A stretch of DNA of 64,000 nucleotides, taken from Pseudoclavibacter sp. AY1H1 (GTDB lineage Bacteria > Actinomycetota > Actinomycetes > Actinomycetales > Microbacteriaceae). Each line of letters starts with the position of its first letter. The first letter of the stretch is position 1. Below the pieces are notes generated by a model. That model had not been told where the DNA came from. It did not search any database and was given only the letters and a program-made list of their open reading frames with translations. The position numbers and the translations under genes are program-made. The stretch is from NCBI RefSeq assembly GCF_002931055.1, contig NZ_PSXX01000007.1, positions 1-64,000 on the forward strand, written 5' to 3'. This document shows positions 1-10,668 of this stretch, piece after piece.

Positions 1-196
1 CTCGACAACAGGTAGGGCCCGCCGCCGCGAGTCCCGCATCCCACCGCTGCGCCGCCGCACCCGCCACTCCCCACCAGAGTTGTGGCAAAGTGCGGCGCGC
101 GCGCTCACGAACAGCACCGCGCCACAACTCTGCTCGGACTCCGGCGGCGGGATGCGGCGGCGCAGCGGTGGGATGCGGGACTCGCGGCGGCGGGCC

Positions 197-211
<15 letters not shown>
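1..211. repeat. Large inverted repeat covering the end of the S8 protease gene
   Basis: Bases 1-59 are the exact reverse complement of 153-211, giving 59-bp perfect arms. The right arm contains the last four codons and stop of the protease gene (197-211). The left arm therefore reads the same four codons and a TAG on the plus strand, as a mirror image. A second, shorter inverted repeat (75-86 with 121-132) lies inside. It could act as a strong bidirectional terminator, or mark the end of a convergent gene with the same terminal codons lying left of the window. The left flank is not visible. Confidence 0.85.
75..132. repeat. Intergenic inverted repeat, family A copy 1
   Basis: The arms CAGAGTTGTGGC (75-86) and GCCACAACTCTG (121-132) are perfect reverse complements separated by 34 bases. 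The same arms with the same 34-base gap but unrelated gap sequence recur at 41477-41530. No gene is seen here. The function is unknown. Confidence 0.7.
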
Positions 212-2506
<2,295 letters not shown>

Positions 2507-2817
2507 GTCACCTCAGGGAGTAGGCACTGAAACAGGAGCGGGGGCTGGAACAGGAACTGATGGTGCTGATGGAACTGGAGCCAAGAATGGCAGATGCGGC
2601 GGCACTTCCGCTACTGGAAGGCGCGGGCGAAAGCGCGCACGCCTCGCCGAGATCCGCGGGCTCGTCGCGGGCCGGGAAACGCTGGCCTCGGCGGTCGCTG
2701 TCGACGCCGCCCAAGAGCCGCGCTCCCCCTCTTCCCGACTTGACACCGACGTCCACACGAGCAAAAGTACAACTGGTACAGACCAGTGAGCAGGACCGAA
2801 CAGACGGAGCGAGCAGA
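2507..2817. other. Divergent intergenic region between protease and nagA
   Basis: A 311-base gap between two divergent genes. Near 2525-2580 it holds short imperfect repeats of the type GGAACAGGA/GGAACTGGA. The nagA operator lies at 2772-2787. A reading frame runs through the gap into nagA, but it looks like neither NagA nor a signal peptide and is taken as non-coding. Confidence 0.5.
2772..2787. promoter_or_regulatory. dre-type operator upstream of nagA
   Basis: ACTGGTACAGACCAGT is an imperfect palindrome with half-sites ACTGGT and ACCAGT. It is very close to the DasR/NagR-type site (ACTGGTCTAGACCAGT-like). It lies 30 bases before the nagA start. The GntR/UTRA regulator encoded at 7821-8537 is the obvious candidate ligand-responsive repressor. 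Confidence 0.85.
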
Positions 2818-3963
2818 ATGATCGTCAGCGCCGCGAACGTCATCACGCCGCACAGCCACCTCTCGCCCGGGTGGGTGCAGATCGAGGGAACCGTCGTGCA
2901 GCGTGTGGGCTCGGGGCGGCCCCCCTCGGACTCCGGCGACATCGTCGAACTCGGGGAAGCGACGATCGCGCCCGGCTTCGTCGATGGCCACGTGCACGGT
3001 GGAGGCGGCGCGGGGTTCGACGACGCCGGCGCGGGCGACGGACGCGGCGCACTCGCGGCGAAGACAGCGGTGCGCACGCATCTCGAGCAGGGCACCACCT
3101 CGCTCGTCGCGAGCCTCGTCACCGACGAGATCGGCGCGATGTGCGACTCGGTCGCGGCGCTCGCGACCCTCGTGGAGGAGGGCATCCTCGCGGGCATCCA
3201 CCTCGAGGGGCCATGGCTGAGCCGCGAGCATCCAGGCGCCCACGCGCAGCAGCACCTCATCGAGCCGAACAGTCGCGATCTCGCTGCGCTGCTGGCGGCA
3301 GGGCGCGGGCAGGTGCGCATGGTCACGCTCGCACCTGAGCTGCCCGGTGGTCTCGACACCATCAAGGCGCTGACCGACGCCGGGGTCGTCGCCGCCATCG
3401 GACACACCGACGCCTCCTACGACATCGCCCGCGAAGCGCTCGACAACGGTGCAACGGTCGGCACGCACCTCTTCAATGCGATGCGCGGACTGCACCACCG
3501 CGAACCCGGCCCCGCCACAGCATTGCTCGAGCACCCGGATGCGGTGATCGAGCTCATCGCGGACGGCACCCACGTGCATCCTGCGGCCCTCCGCCTCGCC
3601 GCAGTCGCGAAACCGCACCAGTTCATGCTCGTCACCGACGCGATGTCGGCCGCGTGCATGCACGATGGCGACTACACGCTGGGCTCGCTCGACGTCGAGG
3701 TGCGCGGCGGGGTCGCCCGCCTCACGCAGGGTGGCGCGATTGCCGGATCGACGCTCACGATGGCGCGAGCGGTGCAGTACGCGGTGGCCGTGGCCGGACT
3801 GCCGCTCGTCGACGTGGTGCGGGCCGCGTCGACAACGCCGGCGACCGCCCTCGGCCTCGAGAAGGTCGGGTCGTTGCTGCCGGGATACTCGGCGGATCTC
3901 GTCGTACTGGACCAGTCGCTCGGCGTGCAGCGGGTCATGCGTCGCGGCGAGTGGATTCGCTGA
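2818..3963 (+). CDS. nagA: N-acetylglucosamine-6-phosphate deacetylase
   Basis: Hydrolyses GlcNAc-6-phosphate to glucosamine-6-phosphate and acetate in the cytoplasm, feeding NagB. The 381-residue protein has the amidohydrolase fold: metal ligands HVH at 58-60 (GFVDGHVHGGGG), the HLEGP motif near 125, IGHTDASYD and THLFNAM in the middle, and the catalytic Asp in LVTDAMSA. The ATG at 2818 is preceded by a purine-rich GGAGCGAGCAG and gives the usual family length. The dre operator sits just upstream. The gene is monocistronic and divergent from the protease, and belongs to the same regulon as nagB and the PTS gene across the repeat-rich gap. Confidence 0.95.
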   Translation: MIVSAANVITPHSHLSPGWVQIEGTVVQRVGSGRPPSDSGDIVELGEATIAPGFVDGHVHGGGGAGFDDAGAGDGRGALAAKTAVRTHLEQGTTSLVASLVTDEIGAMCDSVAALATLVEEGILAGIHLEGPWLSREHPGAHAQQHLIEPNSRDLAALLAAGRGQVRMVTLAPELPGGLDTIKALTDAGVVAAIGHTDASYDIAREALDNGATVGTHLFNAMRGLHHREPGPATALLEHPDAVIELIADGTHVHPAALRLAAVAKPHQFMLVTDAMSAACMHDGDYTLGSLDVEVRGGVARLTQGGAIAGSTLTMARAVQYAVAVAGLPLVDVVRAASTTPATALGLEKVGSLLPGYSADLVVLDQSLGVQRVMRRGEWIR

Positions 3964-4078
3964 GCGACGCCCGCCCCCACCCACGCAGCGGTGGCCGCCG
4001 GCGCTGCAGGCACCGCAGGCACCGCAAGCACCGCCCTGCCGCCCTGCCGCACCTGCCAGCGGTGATCCTGCCGTCCCT

Positions 4079-4246
4079 GCCACCTTCGCGCTGCGTCGGC
4101 GGCGACCCCCGTCATCCTGAGGCGCGTGATGGGTTTTGCCGACCGTGATGGGTTTCTACCCATCACCGGTCGGCAAAACCCATCACGCGCATCCGAGAAA
4201 CCCATCAGCGTCGCGAAAACCCATCAGCGTCACTCGACCACGCGCG
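4079..4246. repeat. Intergenic palindromic repeat, family C copy 1
   Basis: A ~168-bp unit repeated at 4519-4685. Its core (4122-4190) is a near-perfect long hairpin with arms of about 30 bases around a TTCT loop, built from nested GTGATGGGTTT words and their complements. It is followed by direct AAACCCATCA(C/G)CG words. The core arms differ only by one bulged base. Confidence 0.85.
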
Positions 4247-4518
4247 ACCTGCCGCGTCAGAGCAGGCAACGGATGCACCGCAGCCGTTTCCCGCCCAGGG
4301 AGCGCAAGGCCGCGAATGTCCCCAGGCTCTCGCCCAGCCGAGGAAGCCGAATGCCGCAGCCGTCCCCGGATGTCCCCAGGCTCTCGCCCAGCCAGCCGAA
4401 TCAGCCGAGTGCCGCAGCTGTCCCCGGATGTCGCCCCACCGAGGGAGCAGTGAAGGCCGCAGCTGCCACCCGAATGTCACCCGGTCGCAGCCGCCGAAAA
4501 GCCGAGGTTCCAACCCGT

Positions 4519-4685
4519 GCCACCTTCGCGCTGCGTCGGCGCGACCCCCGTCATCCTGAGGCGCGTGATGGGTTTCGGCGACCGTGATGGGTTTTTACCC
4601 ATCACCGGTCGGCAAAACCCATCACGCGCATCCGAGAAACCCATCAGCGTCGCGAAAACCCATCAGCGTCACTCGACCACGCGCG
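4519..4685. repeat. Intergenic palindromic repeat, family C copy 2
   Basis: Second copy of the 4079-4246 unit, lying 440 bases away. The left core arm (4561 onward) carries substitutions relative to copy 1 (GGTTTCGGCG instead of GGTTTTGCCG), while the right arm and the trailing AAACCCATCA words are conserved. The copies therefore look like an old direct duplication. Confidence 0.85.
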
Positions 4686-4844
4686 CCAGAGCAAGCGACG
4701 GATGCGCCGCGGCCGCATCCCCGCCGAGAGGCCGATAGGCCGATAGGCCGACGATAAGCCGAGGTTTCCGCGACGCCACGTTCGCGACGCCGACGGCGAG
4801 CCTCGTCGCAGCGGACGATAGGGCGCGGCGGCCGCCTTCGAGGG

Positions 4845-5627
4845 CTACGCCTCGGGCTGGACGCCGGCTCGGTGCTCGACCGTGTACCGGTAGTAGTCGG
4901 CCATGGTGAGCTCGGCGGCCGCGGCCTCGTCGATGACGATCGTCGCCCGGCGGTGCAGCTGCAGCACGGAACCCGGCCACATCGAGGAGACGGGCCCCTC
5001 GACCATCGCGGCGACCGCGCGCGCCTTCGACGCACCCTGCGCGACGAGCACGACACTGCGCGCGTCGAGGATGGTGCCGAGCCCCTGCGTGAGGCAGTGC
5101 ACCGGCACGTCCTCCGGCTTGTCGAAGAAGCGTGCGTTGTCGGTGCGCGTCTTGGGGGCGAGCGTCTTCACGCGTGTGCGGGAGGAGAGCGAGGACGTGG
5201 GCTCGTTGAATCCGATGTGCCCGTTCGCCCCGATGCCGAGGAGCTGCACGTCGACGCCTCCAGCGGCGGCGATCTTGGCCTCGTAGTCCTCGCAGGCGGC
5301 GTCGAGGTCGGCCGCGAGGCCATCCGGCACGTGCACCCGCGCGGGGTCGAGGCCGAGCGGCTCGACCACCTCACGGCCGACCACGGCGTGGTACGACTCG
5401 GCGTGCGACCTGGCGATGCCGACGTACTCGTCGAGGGCGAAGGCGCTCACTCGGCTGAAGTCGAGGCCTTCAGCGCGTCGGGCGGCGAGCGAGCGGTAGA
5501 TCTCCAGGGGGCTGGAACCGGTAGCGACGCCGAGCACCGCTTCCGGATTGCCCGCGACGACGTCCGCGATTCGTCCAGCTGCAAAGGCGCCGACCTCTGC
5601 CGGCCCGGCCATGATGACAACTTCCAT
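4845..5627 (-). CDS. nagB: Glucosamine-6-phosphate deaminase
   Basis: Converts glucosamine-6-phosphate to fructose-6-phosphate and ammonia, the last step linking amino sugars to glycolysis. The 260-residue protein matches family length. Visible motifs are GVATGSSP (phosphate binding), FALDEY with the catalytic Asp near 68, GIGANGHIGFNEP with the catalytic His and Glu, and SSLSSRTRVKTL. NGH instead of DGH is the form I associate with Gram-positive NagB enzymes. It is transcribed alone from a promoter between it and the PTS terminator, where a weaker dre-like site lies (5733-5748). It converges on nagA across the repeats. Confidence 0.95.
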   Translation of the reverse strand: MEVVIMAGPAEVGAFAAGRIADVVAGNPEAVLGVATGSSPLEIYRSLAARRAEGLDFSRVSAFALDEYVGIARSHAESYHAVVGREVVEPLGLDPARVHVPDGLAADLDAACEDYEAKIAAAGGVDVQLLGIGANGHIGFNEPTSSLSSRTRVKTLAPKTRTDNARFFDKPEDVPVHCLTQGLGTILDARSVVLVAQGASKARAVAAMVEGPVSSMWPGSVLQLHRRATIVIDEAAAAELTMADYYRYTVEHRAGVQPEA

Positions 5628-5732
5628 GCGCTGCTCCTAGAGATCGAAGGCGATCGGGGCGCCTCAGTCCAGTCTGGACGTGCGGCCGAATCGGCGAGAC
5701 GTGTTGCGCATCACAATACCGGGAAACCGATG

Positions 5733-5748
5733 CGTGGTCTAGTCCACC
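5733..5748. promoter_or_regulatory. dre-like operator upstream of nagB
   Basis: CGTGGTCTAGTCCACC has half-sites GTGGTCT and AGTCCAC, sharing the TGGTCTAG-TCCA core of dre sites. It lies about 106 bases upstream of nagB, just past the PTS terminator. It is weaker than the sites at 2772 and 7782. Confidence 0.6.
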
Positions 5749-5754
5749 AAGGGC

Positions 5755-5791
5755 AGCGGGGTGGGCTGCCGATCCGGCAGCCCACCCCGCT
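5755..5791 (-). terminator. Strong hairpin terminator after the PTS gene
   Basis: Perfect 17-bp arms (5755-5771 and 5775-5791) around a 3-base ATC loop, 16 bases past the stop of the PTS gene. No T-run follows on either strand. It separates the PTS transcript from the nagB promoter region. Confidence 0.8.
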
Positions 5792-5806
5792 GATCAGAGC
5801 GCGAAC

Positions 5807-7726
5807 TCAGTCCTGACGCAGCCTCAGCTCGACGTCGCCACCCCCGAGCACGATGACCGGAGTCACGGCAGGATGCCCAGCCGCGCGGATGGCGTCGAGG
5901 TCGAACCGCAGGAGTGGCGTGCCCTCCACGACCTCATCGCCGACAGCGACAAGCGTCTCGAATCCCTCACCCTTCATCTCCACGGTGTCCACACCGACGT
6001 GGACCAGCAGCTCGGTGCCATCACGGAGCTTCAACGCGACCGCGTGACTCGTCGGGAAGACGTGCGCGACGGTGCCGTCTGCCGGCGCCCACACGGTGTC
6101 GCCCGTGGGCTCGACCGCGACCCCAGAACCCATGATCCCCTGGGAGAACGTCGCATCCGGAACCTCGGAGAGCGGAACGACGCGACCGGCAACCGGCTGG
6201 CGCACGGTGAGCACGGTCTTCGTGGCGACGCCACCCTGCGACGGCGCGGCCACCGCGGCATCCGCCACCGCGACGGGCGCGGAAGGCGCCTCGACTCGGC
6301 CTGCGATGAGGTCCTCCATCGCATCCTTCACGAACTGCACCTCGAGGCCGTAGATGACCTGCACCGACTTTCCGCCCGGCTTCATGATGCCGGCAGCACC
6401 AGCACGGCGGATGGCCGCATCATCCACCTTCGACACGTCGGCGATCTCCATGCGGAGCCGCGTGGCGCAGTTGTCGAGCTCGAGCACGTTGTCCTTGCCA
6501 CCGAGCCCCTTGAGGATCGCGGATGCCTGGTTGAGGAACTTCGACGACCCTGTCGATGTCTCATCCACTTCGACTTCCTCGTCTTCGCGACCCGGCGTCT
6601 TCAGGTCGAAGCGCTTGATGATGAAGTAGAACGAGACGAAGTAGATGACGAACCAGATGGCGCCGGCCAGGAAGATCGCCCACGGATTCTGCGCCAGGGG
6701 GTTGACCCAGCCGAGCATGAGGTCGATGAACCCGCCGGAGAACCCGAAGCCCATGCGCACCGGCAGCAGCGCCATGATGAACATCGAGATGCCGGTGAAG
6801 ATCGCGTGGACCACGTACAGCGCTGGCGCGAGGAACATGAACGCGAACTCGAGCGGCTCGGTGACGCCGACGAAGAACGACGCGAAGGCGCCGGACAGCA
6901 GGATGCCGGCGGTGACCTTGCGGCGGTTGGTCTTGGCCGTGAGGTACATGGCGAGCGCCGCACCGGGCAGACCGAACATCATAATCGGGAAGTAGCCGGT
7001 CATGTACTGGCCGGTGACGCCTGCCGTGCCCGTGCCGTTCAGGAAGTTGCCGAGGTCGTTGATGCCGGCGACGTCGAACCAGAACACCGCGTTGAGCGCG
7101 TGGTGGAGGCCGAGCGGGATGAGCAGGCGGTTGAAGAAGCCGTAGAGGCCGGCGCCGACCGGGCCGAGCCCGACCATCCACTCACCGAACGAGACGAGGC
7201 CACCGAACAGCACCGGCCACACGAAGTAGAGCGCGAGTGCGACGACGAGGGATGCACCGGTCGTGACGATCGCGACGGAGCGCTTGCCCGAGAAGAACGA
7301 CAGGGCGGCCGGCAGCTGGACGTCCTTGAACTTGTCGTAGCAGTACGCGCCGATGAGACCGCAGATGATGCCGACGAAGGCGTTCTCGATGCGCCCGAAG
7401 CCGATGTTGACATCCTCAACCGGGATGCCCTGCAGCGTCGCGACCGTCTCAGGACTGAGGAGCCGCGTGACGACGAGCCACGACACGAGCCCCGCGAGCG
7501 CGGCGGTACCGTCTGGCTTCGATGCCATTCCGATTGCCACGCCGAGCGCGAAGAGCAGGGGCAGGTTGTCGAGCAGCGCGCCACCTGCAGCGGTGAAGAA
7601 GGCCTGAACGAAGTTCTCGCCTGCCGTGTTGAGGATCCAGTACCCGATACCGGACAGGATCGCCGCTACCGGCAGGACAGCCACCGGCAGCATGAGCGAC
7701 TTGCCGAGTTTCTGGAGATATTTCAT
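5807..7726 (-). CDS. PTS GlcNAc-type permease, EIICBA fusion
   Basis: Membrane sugar permease that phosphorylates its substrate during uptake, drawing phosphate from HPr. The 639 residues are ordered IIC (about 1-380, multi-helix glucose/GlcNAc-class domain), IIB with phospho-Cys420 in LDNCATRLR, and IIA with phospho-His576 in LLVHVGVDTVEMKGEGF, joined by an Ala/Val linker. The nagA/nagB/dre context favours N-acetylglucosamine over glucose, so NagE is the likely role, but specificity cannot be read directly. It lies 94 bases downstream of the GntR gene on the same strand with its own dre site in between, and ends in a strong terminator. Confidence 0.92.
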   Translation of the reverse strand: MKYLQKLGKSLMLPVAVLPVAAILSGIGYWILNTAGENFVQAFFTAAGGALLDNLPLLFALGVAIGMASKPDGTAALAGLVSWLVVTRLLSPETVATLQGIPVEDVNIGFGRIENAFVGIICGLIGAYCYDKFKDVQLPAALSFFSGKRSVAIVTTGASLVVALALYFVWPVLFGGLVSFGEWMVGLGPVGAGLYGFFNRLLIPLGLHHALNAVFWFDVAGINDLGNFLNGTGTAGVTGQYMTGYFPIMMFGLPGAALAMYLTAKTNRRKVTAGILLSGAFASFFVGVTEPLEFAFMFLAPALYVVHAIFTGISMFIMALLPVRMGFGFSGGFIDLMLGWVNPLAQNPWAIFLAGAIWFVIYFVSFYFIIKRFDLKTPGREDEEVEVDETSTGSSKFLNQASAILKGLGGKDNVLELDNCATRLRMEIADVSKVDDAAIRRAGAAGIMKPGGKSVQVIYGLEVQFVKDAMEDLIAGRVEAPSAPVAVADAAVAAPSQGGVATKTVLTVRQPVAGRVVPLSEVPDATFSQGIMGSGVAVEPTGDTVWAPADGTVAHVFPTSHAVALKLRDGTELLVHVGVDTVEMKGEGFETLVAVGDEVVEGTPLLRFDLDAIRAAGHPAVTPVIVLGGGDVELRLRQD

Positions 7727-7781
7727 GGCGTGACTCCATGGTCAAAGGAAAAGTTAGGGGGACTCTACTTGGAAAATCCGC

Positions 7782-7797
7782 CCTGGTATAGACCAGA
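7782..7797. promoter_or_regulatory. dre-type operator upstream of the PTS gene
   Basis: CCTGGTATAGACCAGA carries the dre core CTGGTATAGACCAG (7783-7796), a near-perfect palindrome. It lies 56 bases upstream of the PTS start and downstream of the regulator stop, so the permease probably has its own regulated promoter. Confidence 0.85.
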
Positions 7798-7820
7798 GTT
7801 CGCCGGTGGTTCGGTTTGCG

Positions 7821-8537
7821 TCAGGAGAAGGGCAGCGTGAGGCGCTCCTGGAGCGGGAACGTGAGCTCGAAACGATCCGCGGGGAACGTCGCACGTGAGT
7901 ACGACATGGGCAGGCCGCGGGCGATCGCGGCGCGAGTGAGACGCAGGACCGGGTAGCTCGCGGCGATGCCGAGCACCTCGATCTCCTCGGGGCTCGGCAG
8001 CGTGGCCGTGACGACCTCGACCCCCTCCGTCGGCAGCAGATCGAGCGTCTCGAGCATCTCGTAGAGGCTCCCCTTGGCCGTCTCCTCGTCGAGCTGCGGC
8101 ACCAGGGCCGCGGGCAGCCACTCGTCCTCAAGCGCGAGCGGACGGTCATCGCCGAGTCGCAGCCTGCGCAGGTGGATGGTCTCAGCTTCCGGCGGGAGCT
8201 GCAGGTGCTCTTCCACCTCGTCCGGGCGCTCCGTGCTCCGAACGAACGAGAGCACCCGCGTCTCGGCGCGCATCCCGTGCTCGCGGACGGCGCTCGCGAA
8301 CGACCGCAGCCGAACCTGCAGGGAGACGGGCGGGGCGAGCTTCTCGGTGCCGATACCGCGCTTCGTGCGGACGAGCCCCTCACGCTCGAGGACATCGATC
8401 GCCGCTCGGACGGTCATGCGAGCCACCCCCAGCTGTGCTGAGAGCGTGCGTTCCGACGGCAGCAACTCGCCCGGGGAGAGCGATGCGGCGAGGGCGCGAA
8501 CGCCCTCGAGAGCTGTTGAACCACTGACGCGTGCCAT
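7821..8537 (-). CDS. GntR-family (HutC/UTRA) regulator, DasR/NagR-like
   Basis: A 238-residue DNA-binding regulator. The N-terminal winged helix contains PSERTLSAQLGVARMTVRAAI with EGLVRTKRGIGT as the wing. Residues from about 75 onward form a UTRA effector domain (RLRLGDDRPLALEDEWLP and similar). In relatives such as DasR and NagR this domain binds GlcN-6-P or GlcNAc-6-P and releases DNA. The three dre-like sites in this window make it the likely repressor of nagA, nagB and the PTS gene. The first codon (8537) gives a short N-terminus before the HTH. No dre site was seen upstream of this gene itself. Confidence 0.88.
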   Translation of the reverse strand: MARVSGSTALEGVRALAASLSPGELLPSERTLSAQLGVARMTVRAAIDVLEREGLVRTKRGIGTEKLAPPVSLQVRLRSFASAVREHGMRAETRVLSFVRSTERPDEVEEHLQLPPEAETIHLRRLRLGDDRPLALEDEWLPAALVPQLDEETAKGSLYEMLETLDLLPTEGVEVVTATLPSPEEIEVLGIAASYPVLRLTRAAIARGLPMSYSRATFPADRFELTFPLQERLTLPFS

Positions 8538-8630
8538 CCCGCCAGTATCCCATCGCGTCCGGACCCGGGTACGACGACCGCAGCGCCTCGCCTCGGCACG
8601 CCCTCGGCACGCCTCGTGATCTCACCGCCC

Positions 8631-8689
8631 CGAAGAGGTCATTTTGCGCCCATCCCCAGCCCTCGGAAGGGCGGAAAGTGACCTTTTCG
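8631..8689. repeat. Intergenic palindromic repeat, family B copy 1
   Basis: An imperfect inverted repeat opening CGAAGAGGTCATTTTGCGCC and closing GGAAAGTGACCTTTTCG. It lies between the divergent-side end of the GntR gene and the response regulator stop. Related copies occur at 11506, 11744, 42567 and 42771. The bases before it (CTCACCGCCC) also resemble the flanks of copies 2 and 3. Confidence 0.8.
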
Positions 8690-8779
8690 CGGGATGGCGG
8701 GATGAAGCGGCGGGGCGCGGCGGGGCTCGGCGGGGCTCGGCGGGTCGGCGGATGGGAACCAGCGCCGGATCGACCGACC

Positions 8780-9442
8780 CTAGGCACCACCGCCGACGAG
8801 GCCGGCGCGGTGCGCGAGGATCACGGCCTGGACGCGATCGCGGAGCTCGAGCTTCGCGAGGATGCGTCCGACGTGCGACTTCACGGTCGACTCGCTGAGG
8901 AACAGCTCGACCGCGATCTCGGGGTTGCTCAGGCCCTGGCCGATCGCGATGAGCACCTCGAGCTCTCGCGGCGAGAGCACACTCAGCTCGGGTGCCCCGC
9001 CGGGAGGAAGCGTGCGAGCGGCGTCGGGGTCTGTGAGCTCCCCGACGTCCCGCGCCAGCGCCGGGGGCAGCACGAAGTCGCCCGCGTGGACGTCGCGGAT
9101 GGCCTGCATGAGCTCGGCCGGGCGCACATCCTTCAGCAGGAAGGCGCTCGCGCCGGCGTGCAGCGCCTGCGTGACCGAGGAGTCGCTGTTGAACGTGGTC
9201 AGGACGATCACTCGGACCGGGCTGTCACGGACGATCATTCGGGTCGCGGCGATGCCGTCGAGGTCGGGCATCCGCACATCCATCAGCACGACATCCGGCC
9301 GCGTTCGGGCGGCGAGCGCCACACCCGCGCGGCCACCGGACGCCTCGCCGACGACGGTGAAGTCGCCGTCCGCTTCGAGGACGAGGCGGAAGCCGGTTCG
9401 GACCAGGTCCTGGTCATCGACGAGAGCGACGCGGATCTTCAC
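8780..9442 (-). CDS. NarL/LuxR-type response regulator
   Basis: A 220-residue two-component regulator. The receiver domain (1 to about 120) has acidic residues at DD (9-10), phospho-acceptor Asp55 in VVLMDVRMPD, and the conserved Thr and Lys (VLTTF, LLKD). A C-terminal LuxR HTH follows: LSPRELEVLIAIGQGLSNPEIA and STVKSHVGRILAKL. Its ATG overlaps the stop of the histidine kinase by four bases (ATGA), so the two are translationally coupled partners. Target genes are unknown; the co-transcribed DUF998 membrane gene is one candidate. Confidence 0.92.
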   Translation of the reverse strand: MKIRVALVDDQDLVRTGFRLVLEADGDFTVVGEASGGRAGVALAARTRPDVVLMDVRMPDLDGIAATRMIVRDSPVRVIVLTTFNSDSSVTQALHAGASAFLLKDVRPAELMQAIRDVHAGDFVLPPALARDVGELTDPDAARTLPPGGAPELSVLSPRELEVLIAIGQGLSNPEIAVELFLSESTVKSHVGRILAKLELRDRVQAVILAHRAGLVGGGA

Positions 9443-10668
9443 GACGGGAGCCCCTTCCCCGCAGAGGCGGCGACGGACGGGATCACGGCCCGAACGCGCC
9501 AGCCGGAATGATGCGCTCGGGGGCCCGCCTCGAGCATGCCTGCCACGATGTCCAGCCGCTGCCGCATCCCGATGAGGCCCGAGCCCGAGCCGCGGCTCGC
9601 TGCGCCGAGCGGCGCTCCGCTCGGCGGCCCGTCGTCGACGACCTCGAGAAACGAACCGGACGGCGAGTGGGTCAGCGTCACATCGACACGAGCGTCGCGA
9701 CCGGCATGGCGGAGCGTGTTCGTGAGCGCTTCCTGCGTGACCCGGAAGGCGACGAGCTGGCGCGTGGCGTCGAGATCAGGAGTGCCCTCTTCCGTGAACC
9801 GCACGTCGAGCCCGGCGTCGCGGGAGCGATCGATGAACTCCGGCAGCGCGTCCAGCGACGGCTGCGGTGCAGGGGCGGCCGGAGTCTCGGCATCGTTGAG
9901 CAGCGAGAACACGGTGCGCGCCTCGCGCATCGAGCGTCGCCCCGTGTCGGAGATGGCGGCCAGCAGCCCTCGAGCCTGGTCAGGGTCGCGGTCCAGGACC
10001 GCCGAGGCGCCGTCGGCGCTGCTCACGATCACCTGGAGGCCGTGCGAGAAGATGTCGTGCACCTCGCGGGCGATGCGGGCTCGCTCGGCGTGCGTCGCGA
10101 GCTGAGCGGAGCGGTCCCGTTCGATAGTCAGCTCCTCGGCGAGCTGGATGAGGGAGGCGATGAACCTGCGGCGCATCCCGACCGCGAGACCGATGAGGAG
10201 GGCCGCGACCCCGACGCCGAGGATGAGGAGGAGGTCGACCTGCCAGCGTCCGACGAGCGGCGGATCGTCGACGACGAGCCGGAGGGTGGACGCGCTGATC
10301 GCGGCGACGAGGCTGAGGCCGACCCACGAGAAGATCCCCACGCGGGGCGTGCCGCCCGCCGCGATCGAGTAGGTCACGACGGCGAGCACGAAGAGGTCGG
10401 CGGGGAGCTGCAGCGGCACCGCCAGCGCGAAGGTGAGGGCCGCGGCGGAGATCGCGACGGCGGGCGCGGCGCGGCGCAGGGAGATGGCGATGCACCCCAC
10501 CGCGAGCATGACGAGCTCGGGAGCGAGAGCACCCACGGGGATGCCGACGTACAGGGCCTGCCACCCGAGGATCGACCCGTTGAAGAGCACGTACACGGCC
10601 AGGAGCGCGGCGTCTCCGAGCGTGAATCGCGACGCCCTGGTCGGCTGCCCCTCGCTGGGCTCGGTCAC
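9439..10668 (-). CDS. Sensor histidine kinase, HisKA_3/NarX type
   Basis: A 409-residue membrane kinase that should phosphorylate the adjacent regulator. The N-terminal half is hydrophobic with about six membrane segments and no large extracytoplasmic domain, suggesting membrane or intramembrane sensing. The kinase core has phospho-His204 in ERARIAREVHD and an HATPase domain with QEALTNTLRHAG (N box), DDGPP and GSGLIGMRQRL (G boxes). The GTG at 10668 was chosen because it overlaps the upstream gene's stop (GTGA). An in-frame upstream extension to 11298 only translates the wrong frame of the DUF998 gene. Confidence 0.9.
   Translation of the reverse strand: MTEPSEGQPTRASRFTLGDAALLAVYVLFNGSILGWQALYVGIPVGALAPELVMLAVGCIAISLRRAAPAVAISAAALTFALAVPLQLPADLFVLAVVTYSIAAGGTPRVGIFSWVGLSLVAAISASTLRLVVDDPPLVGRWQVDLLLILGVGVAALLIGLAVGMRRRFIASLIQLAEELTIERDRSAQLATHAERARIAREVHDIFSHGLQVIVSSADGASAVLDRDPDQARGLLAAISDTGRRSMREARTVFSLLNDAETPAAPAPQPSLDALPEFIDRSRDAGLDVRFTEEGTPDLDATRQLVAFRVTQEALTNTLRHAGRDARVDVTLTHSPSGSFLEVVDDGPPSGAPLGAASRGSGSGLIGMRQRLDIVAGMLEAGPRAHHSGWRVRAVIPSVAASAGKGLPS

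Larger units (their letters stand above)
3964..4844. other. Repeat-rich intergenic gap without recognised gene
   Basis: 881 bases between convergent nagA and nagB. It holds two copies of a ~168-bp unit (4079-4246, 4519-4685) and a direct repeat built on GATGTCCCCAGGCTCTCGCC (near 4316 and 4370). It also has short A/G/C-rich runs such as CACCGCAGGCACCGC. Short open frames here translate only the repeats, so none is called a gene. Confidence 0.75.

Noticed and set aside
2560-2817. N-terminal extension of nagA
   Set aside because: The residues are not NagA-like, run through the dre operator, and the ATG at 2818 gives normal length with a ribosome site.
4079-4685. Repeats as a CRISPR array
   Set aside because: Only two units, palindromic, with no uniform spacers and no cas genes.
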